A DNA stretch of 64,000 bases from Hyparrhenia diplandra (lineage: Eukaryota; Streptophyta; Magnoliopsida; Poales; Poaceae): positions 124,001 to 188,000 of the forward strand of contig JADLZK010009368.1 of the NCBI GenBank assembly GCA_015847255.1. Reading direction: 5' to 3'. The translations under genes were made by a program, and so were the position numbers. Of this stretch, positions 57,960 to 64,000 are shown one piece after another. Position 1 is the stretch's first letter. Each line of letters begins with the position of its first letter. The notes below the pieces were generated by a model. The model had not been told where the DNA came from. It searched no databases and saw only the letters and a program-made list of their open reading frames with translations.

Positions 57960-60900
57960 CTAGCCAGCAAGAGCTCGGGCGCCGGGTGGGTGCACCGGAC
58001 CGGCACGGCAAGCAAGAAGAGGCCGGGGAGCAGCAGAGCAGCCAGCACCCAGCAGGGGAGAGGAAGGGAGAGCAGAGCGCGAGAGGAGGGAGGGGGGGGG
58101 CAAGCGCGGCGACAGACACGGGAGGGAGGACGAGGAGTGCAGCGAGGAGAGGAGTAGCGCAATGATGCGTGTCTAGACGGGAGGGGGAAGGGTGATGATG
58201 ATGAGGACGGGCGGAGGCACAAGCAGCGGCAGCGGCAGCAGAGCCATGGTCGCGGCTCGATCACTGCTCGCTCTTGTTGGCTGCTGCTGCCTCGTGCTCC
58301 AAAGCGAGCAGCTTAACGTGTGCTGGGGTGGGGTGGTTAACGGTTAACCCCGTCCCTAACCGCAGTCATCGGATTGACCGCACCGCGCGCCGCAGCTGTT
58401 TACCACCAAGAAAGCGGTGTGGTGTGGTGTGGCTCCTTGTCAGCCCCAGGTGGGTCCCTTGGAGGTTTCCTGCTGGCACCATTCGTTGAATTTCCCTGTC
58501 CTCTTTGCCTGCTTATTCAGGTCCCTGTCTCTGAATCTTTTGAGCTATTTATTTATCATCTTTGATTTTTTTTCTTTTTAGAAAAAAGGGACTTCACTTT
58601 CTTAAACTGGTTTTAGGAGGTTTATGAGAAGAATATTGTCCTTCTGAAATGATGTACAAAATAATATAGTCTCTCCTGCACTGCACTGCAGGGAGCTCCT
58701 TGGATAGGTTCCTCTGGACCAGACTTCACCAGCAAGGTTTATTACATTAAGCAATGCGATATTTAGTACCATCAGTCCAATCAGTCCCTCCAAACCTCGC
58801 GTTATTCGATTCTATCTTAATCTTATTACATACGACCACCCCCTTTATTCCCTTAACCCCCTTTCCAACTCAGAGATGCAAATCTTATCCTGCCAATGCC
58901 ACCACCACACCACCACCCAAAATTCCTTCACAGTTCATTCCAGCTCCTGTTGGCAAGGAGCTATACTAGTTGTAGAGATGTAGAGATCTCCAGAAATGCC
59001 GGGGATGCCGATCCGATTAGTCCAAATAATCATGCTTATCGTCGAAGTTTTCTATTTTTTTTTTCTCCTCCCGGATGAAAGACCATCTTCGAAGCTGCCT
59101 TTCACAAAGGGATTTGCAGTGCCAACTTATCAGCCAATTCTCCCATCTTTGTAGCAAAAAGAAGGCAACAAAACAAAACAGAGGGGGTGGTAAAGCTCAC
59201 TGACAGAGGGATGGATGGCAATGGCAATGGCAATGGCATGGTAGGTGCCATTGAATTCACTGGGATTTGGTCGTCAGTGTTTGTTGCGGCCAGAGCACCA
59301 CTTGTCTCCCCGGACTGGGAAGCAGTAGCCCGACATGCATGCTTCTCTGGTCTCTGAGCACCCAAAGAGGTGAGGTTTCGTGTTCCCATCCCGTCCCGTC
59401 AGGCCCGTCACACGCGCCGCCTGTTGCCGGCCTGTTGGAGAGAGACATGCAGTTGCAGTGGTAGTAAACACTCGTAGCCTCGCATGTACTAGAAGTACTC
59501 CTCCTCCTAGACCGGCGGAGCACGGAGCAGCGAACACGCATGATCACGGCGCACGCTATGGCAGGCACGGCAGCGGTGCTCCCGAGCTTGAGGACCGCAC
59601 TGGACGGCAGGTTTTCTTGTCCAGGCCCGTACACCTCGTCTGTGCCCGGCTCCCGTATCTTGTCTGTACACACTACACCTTATTTATCATGACCGGTACC
59701 CTAGTTTAATTTGCAGCCAATTTCTTCATATATAGGCACCTAAACTTCAGTCCTAAACCATGCAAACAGGTGAACTGTTTAGCTATATATATATATATAT
59801 GCACCGTCAGTCTAGAGGCCGGTTACAAATACAAATAGCTCTGCTCACATCAGCTGAACGGCTGACGTGATTTCCTCTGAAAAATAAAAGATATGGAGGT
59901 AGAAGAGACTGGAGGATCAAAGATCGGTGCAATGGTCAAATAGGTATCGAAGCCTGAGGTCCCCCTGATCCACGCTTTTGACTATGAGCGGCATCCGAGC
60001 AAATCGATCGTTCCAGTTGATATATTCCTCTGCTTTTATATTTTACTTCATCTATCTATCTACGCCCCTCCTTTGTCATTTGATTTGATAAACAAACATA
60101 CAAGAACCGTGGTGTTATCATTCATATCAGAAAGAACAAGCAAGCAAGCGAGCAGACGGACGGACACACGTAATCTCACACCACATGGATAAATCTTTGG
60201 CAAAAGCAGGAGATTTCATTTGGGTGTGGTGTGGTGTGGTGTGGTTAGGTTAGGGGCCGGTCGGCGCTAACTATGGATGATCGATCTGCCCGTGGGATCT
60301 CGGGGAATGTGATGCTCTTCTTCCATGGTGATCAGCGAAATTCTTAAACAAACAGTGTGCATGCGCCGCCCATAAACAAACCACCTTTTGAGTGGTGGAG
60401 ATATGCTCAATTGCTCATTGGGCAAACAGCCTGATAAACCGTGATCTCGCGTAATCTAATAGAAAATTATGGCAATGCTAACATGTGATAGGTGTCTATA
60501 TACTCTACTAGAAGCTTTGTATTTTAAAATCAATCAGGGGAGATTGCCTTGTCTCTGCCAGTGTGATCCAAACACGAGAACATACCGTGTTTGTATTTTT
60601 CCTATAATTTTGGCTCAAACGACATCTGTGTGTTGCCAATCTCCGCTGCAAGACCATCGTTTCTCTCTCTGTTTTTTTTTTAATATGTACAAAACGCATT
60701 AGCAGATCCGCGTGTAGTGTGTATATACAATGCATCTGAATAATGCGTCGTTTCTCTTTTTGGCTCTAAGATGAGAAGAAGATGCATACATAGTGCCGAG
60801 TGGAGCCCTGAGATTTGGTCATCTGCACCCAGCTAGCAGCCACATGGATGAAGCGACAAAGTCTGTTGCTCTCTCAAGTGAGTCCCATCATGGTCACTCA

Positions 60901-62490
60901 TGGCTGTAATTATAACCGCAATTATGCCTGCCCAAAAGCCCAAAGCAGGCAACACTCCTTTTTCGAAAGAAAACGTTAATGGAGGCCATATCTATATATC
61001 GTCCAGAATTATTAACTCCTGTCCAAAATATACTTGTGCAGTTAAATTTCCACACCCAACAAAACTTTGTTATGTGTAAATATATATATAGGACATAAAT
61101 GACTTGGCCATCCAATGTCTGTTTGTTAGAATAAAAAACACGGTGTAATTTTTTTTTTTACAAAAAATCACACCATGATTTTTTTAGGGAAAGGAAAAGA
61201 AACGAGTGTATGATTAATTTCAGTTATCAGATACTACAACTCCACACAGTTTAAATTATGTAATAAAAATTCATAGGCAGCAACAGTAAGAGCAATAATG
61301 TGCTCATCCTAGTCTTGACCGGCAATCAGCAGCACTAATCAGAGAGGTGGAGTGGCGGTACGAGGCGCTCATGATGGTGCTGCGCTCGTCCTAGACAGCT
61401 GCCCCAAAAGGCTGCCGCCTGATTATTTCCTCTGATCCTTTTTGGACATGGCATGATGGCTAATGCCCCGGCTTAACTCAGCCGGCCCCGATTTTAATAC
61501 GCCCCCTGTCCCTGTCCCTGTCCTGGCCGGTGCCCAACACCATCTCAGAATCAGTAGTACTCTAATGATCGATCTGCGCCGGTCGCCAGGGCACCGGATG
61601 CGACTGCGAGAAGCTCGCTCGCCCAGTCGCTTGCCCTTTGGTCACTCACTCACAGTCTCAGTCGCGGCCGGGAAGCTGCATGCATGGCTAGGCTGTAAAG
61701 ACCGATCGCGGAGCACGAGTAGTAGGAGACGCGAGGTTTCTGCGTGTCAGGTGGATCATGGCTGGAACGGCCCGGCCGGGTGCAGCGGCAGCGTCTGCGG
61801 ACGCATCAGCTTGCCGGCCGCGGCCAGGCCATGATGCGGTTCAGTATTGGGGCGAGCGAAATCTACCTTCTGTCGGAGTCGGAGAGGGGTGGCACCCGGC
61901 AGGCAGGACGCGGACGGGGACGGACACGACACGCCAGGATGCATGGCATGGCATGGACGTTGTCTTAGCAGCGTCCGACGACGGCGATCGAGTTGGGACG
62001 ATGGACCGGGATCCAACGGAGGGCGCCGCATGATTCGCTGCGTGCTCCGGTGCGGGCCGTGCGGCGGGCCGGTCGCCTCGCCGCTGGCTGCCGTTGCCCA
62101 TTGCATTGACGATTTTGGCGTTAGCGCACCACCCACCTCCCCGCGTCGTTCTGGCTCTTGTGCATGAGCGTGACTGCTGAGAAAGTGTCACGCCGCAGCG
62201 AATGCATGCATGCTTTGCCAGCAATCGCCAGCCTTGTTCAACTCCTGTGCAAAGATCCTGATGCAAAGCACTCGACTACTTGAGTGTGTTGGTGACTTGC
62301 TAGTTGTACTGCTGCTACTACTCTCTCTCCGGTTTTGACCACCGCTCGCATCTCTCGATCGACAATCCTACCTGCAACACGCAGCTGGTTGGTTGCAAGA
62401 TTCCGATGGTCCGGTTCAGTGAACAGCAACACGAATAATCAAAGGACGAACAAGTGCGCTAGCAGCATGACTAGGCCCAGATATGATCCG
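57960..62490. other. Intergenic region, no gene called
   Basis: GC-rich upstream DNA of the BYPASS1-like gene to 58330 (purine-rich gagagg stretches), then mixed sequence. Small features are a GGCAAT microsatellite (59217-59239), a (TA)n tract (59783-59800), a (GGTGT)n tract (60224-60244) and a GC-rich block at 61600-62160 with open frames on both strands but no domain. 59100-59700 also shows overlapping frames on both strands without protein signature. Confidence 0.35.
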
Positions 62491-62494
62491 TGTT

Positions 62495-62503
62495 TCTTTC
62501 CTT
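62495..62503. repeat. 9-bp target-site duplication, left copy
   Basis: tctttcctt, repeated exactly at 63616-63624. Confidence 0.85.
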
Positions 62504-63615
62504 GGAAAAAGTCCGGACCTCCCTCAACTATCGCGAAAGTTCACTTTTCCTCCCTCAACTCCAAAACCGGACAAATCACCTCCCTCAACTTTTTTTCAAA
62601 CCATGCAAATTACCTCCCTCGGCGGTTTTTGAAGGCGGATTTGCTACAGTAACCGAGGTTTTGCTACAGTGTCCGCGGGTTGCTACAGTAACAGTGACTT
62701 TGTCTTTTTTCTTTTTCAAAAAAATCCGGTTGAATCTTTGAAAAATCATAGTAAATCACTTAAAAAAAATCATAAAATAAAAAATCTAATTTTGTTGGAC
62801 TCCACATGATTAGACCTACACATTGAATATATAATATGATATGCTTTAGTACAAAGTTTTTTGCTACGAAGGTTTTGTCTTTTTCTTTTTATATTTATTT
62901 GGTGAATCTTTAAAAAATTATAGTAAATCACAGAAAAATTATAAAATAGAAAATCTAATTTTGTTAGACACCACATGCGCATGTCTACATAGTGAATATA
63001 TAATATGGTATGCTTTAGTACAAAATTTTGGTTGTAGCTTTAGATCTATGCTTTTTGTAATTAATTGAAATAATTCGTAGCTGCAACTTCATAATTATTT
63101 TGTTGGACTAAAGCATACCATATTATATATTCAATGTGTAGATCTACTCATGTGGAGTCTAACAAAATTAGATTTTCTATTTTATGATTTTTCTATGATT
63201 TACTATTATTTTTCAAAGATTCAGCCAAATAAATAAAAAAGAAAAAGACAAAACCTTTCGTAGCAAAAAACTTTATACTAAAGCATATCATATTATATAT
63301 TCACTGTGTAGATCTAATCATGTGGAGTCCAACAAAATTAGATTTTTTATTTTATGATTTTTCTATGATTTACTATGATTTTTCAAAGATTCAACCGGAT
63401 TTTTTTTTTGAAAAAAAGAAAAGACAAAGACACTGTAGCAACCCGTTGACACTGTAGCAAAACCGCGGTTACTGTAGCAAATCCGCCTTCAAAACCGCTC
63501 GAGGGAGGTAATTTGCATGGTTTGAAAAGTTGAGGGAGGCGATTTTGTCCGATTTGAAATGAGGGAGGAAAAGTCAACTTTCGCGATAGTTGAGGGGGGA
63601 ATCCGGACTTTTTCC
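62504..63615. mobile_element. Mutator-like element with very long terminal inverted repeats
   Basis: The ends ggaaaaagtccgga and tccggactttttcc are inverted, and pairing continues inward: ctcaactatcgcgaaagtt, ggttttgaaggcggatttgc, tacagtaaccg, gactttgtctttt, then gattttctatttt and tataatatggtatgctt in inverted order. Almost the whole 1.1 kb is two arms of about 0.5 kb around a centre near 63065. With the perfect 9-bp duplication this is a MULE-type foldback element without coding capacity. Its termini resemble those of the element at 54688-56250. Confidence 0.85.
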
Positions 63616-63624
63616 TCTTTCCTT
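63616..63624. repeat. 9-bp target-site duplication, right copy
   Basis: tctttcctt, identical to 62495-62503. Confidence 0.85.
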
Positions 63625-64000
63625 TCCTCCTCCATGGCACCGTATGATGGGCCGGCCTTATCGCCTTTGGTCCACGCGAGCGTGTGGTGGTGGGCTGGGA
63701 CATTGCGGCCTGAAAAGTGTGATAACGGACCGACTAGGAGAAACAATGGGATTACCGGGCTCCGCGCCAGCAAGCACATCGGGCCTCCAACGCCAAAATC
63801 GCCCCGCCCAAAGTCCGCGGCGTTTCTGCAGGCCCGTCCCCTATCTGTGTTGCACGAACCAGTACTGGACATGTCGGTTTCATTTCTCCAAACACGTAGT
63901 AGGAGTAGCAAAGTCCATCGAACGCCAAACCTGGACTGCGTGCCTGCGCATTGAAGGCTTAATTACCGATCTGTTCAAGATTTTTTAAAAAAGTTCCGAT
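63625..64000. other. Window end, no gene called
   Basis: GC-moderate sequence with open frames on both strands (for example 63559-63954 plus) but no recognised domain or splice structure. Confidence 0.3.

Noticed and set aside
59102..59709. Overlapping frames on both strands
   Set aside because: No domain, no consistent splice structure, several mutually exclusive frames of similar length.

Overview
This window is nuclear genomic DNA from a grass (Poaceae; the panicoid/Andropogoneae group is likely but not proven). The evidence is plant-type multi-exon genes with GT..AG introns, GC-rich first exons, a grass-specific DUF6598 gene, and a dense mix of grass transposons (Gypsy LTRs, L1- and RTE-type LINEs, SINEs, Stowaway-like MITEs, Mutator-like elements). 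There are no operons, rRNA genes or CRISPR arrays.

Layout. 85-267 (-): first exon of an unrecognised gene leaving the window. 1.2-4.85 kb: AT-rich tandem repeats and remnants of two Gypsy-type LTRs. 4.95-6.64 kb (+): DUF6598 gene starting about 100 bp behind an LTR. 9.8-11.4 kb (-): organellar-type 5'-3' exonuclease. 13.4-19.2 kb (+): ATG7, the autophagy E1 enzyme, carrying a tandem duplication of its whole ThiF/E1 domain. 19.9-20.2 kb (-): last exon of a gene ending in a DFGDF motif. 21.0-22.0 kb: retroposon with a 17-bp target-site duplication. 24.2-25.3 kb: LINE. 26.5-36.1 kb (+): FAB1/PIKfyve-type PI3P 5-kinase with LINEs in one intron. 37.6-38.7 kb: LINE. 39-41.4 kb: MITE and an approximately 80-bp tandem array. 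42.2-46.9 kb (+): SHM6/7-class serine hydroxymethyltransferase. 50.0-50.5 kb: orphan carotenoid-isomerase-like exon. 51.0-54.2 kb (-): Mediator subunit MED7. 54.7-56.25 kb: Mutator-like element with GC-rich internal sequence (Pack-MULE candidate). 56.8-57.9 kb (-): BYPASS1-like gene. 62.5-63.6 kb: second, nearly palindromic Mutator-like element with an exact 9-bp duplication.

The genes are unrelated housekeeping or signalling genes (autophagy, phosphoinositides, one-carbon metabolism, transcription, organelle DNA) and form no pathway cluster. Two observations matter most. First, ATG7 encodes a catalytically degenerate E1 domain followed by an intact one, a layout resembling the inactive-plus-active adenylation pair of UBA1-type E1 enzymes. 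Second, almost every conserved gene is broken by one- or two-base indels, mostly in homopolymer runs, while the flanking protein sequence stays conserved in another frame. This looks more like consensus sequencing error than real decay, so the apparent stops should be checked before any gene is called a pseudogene.
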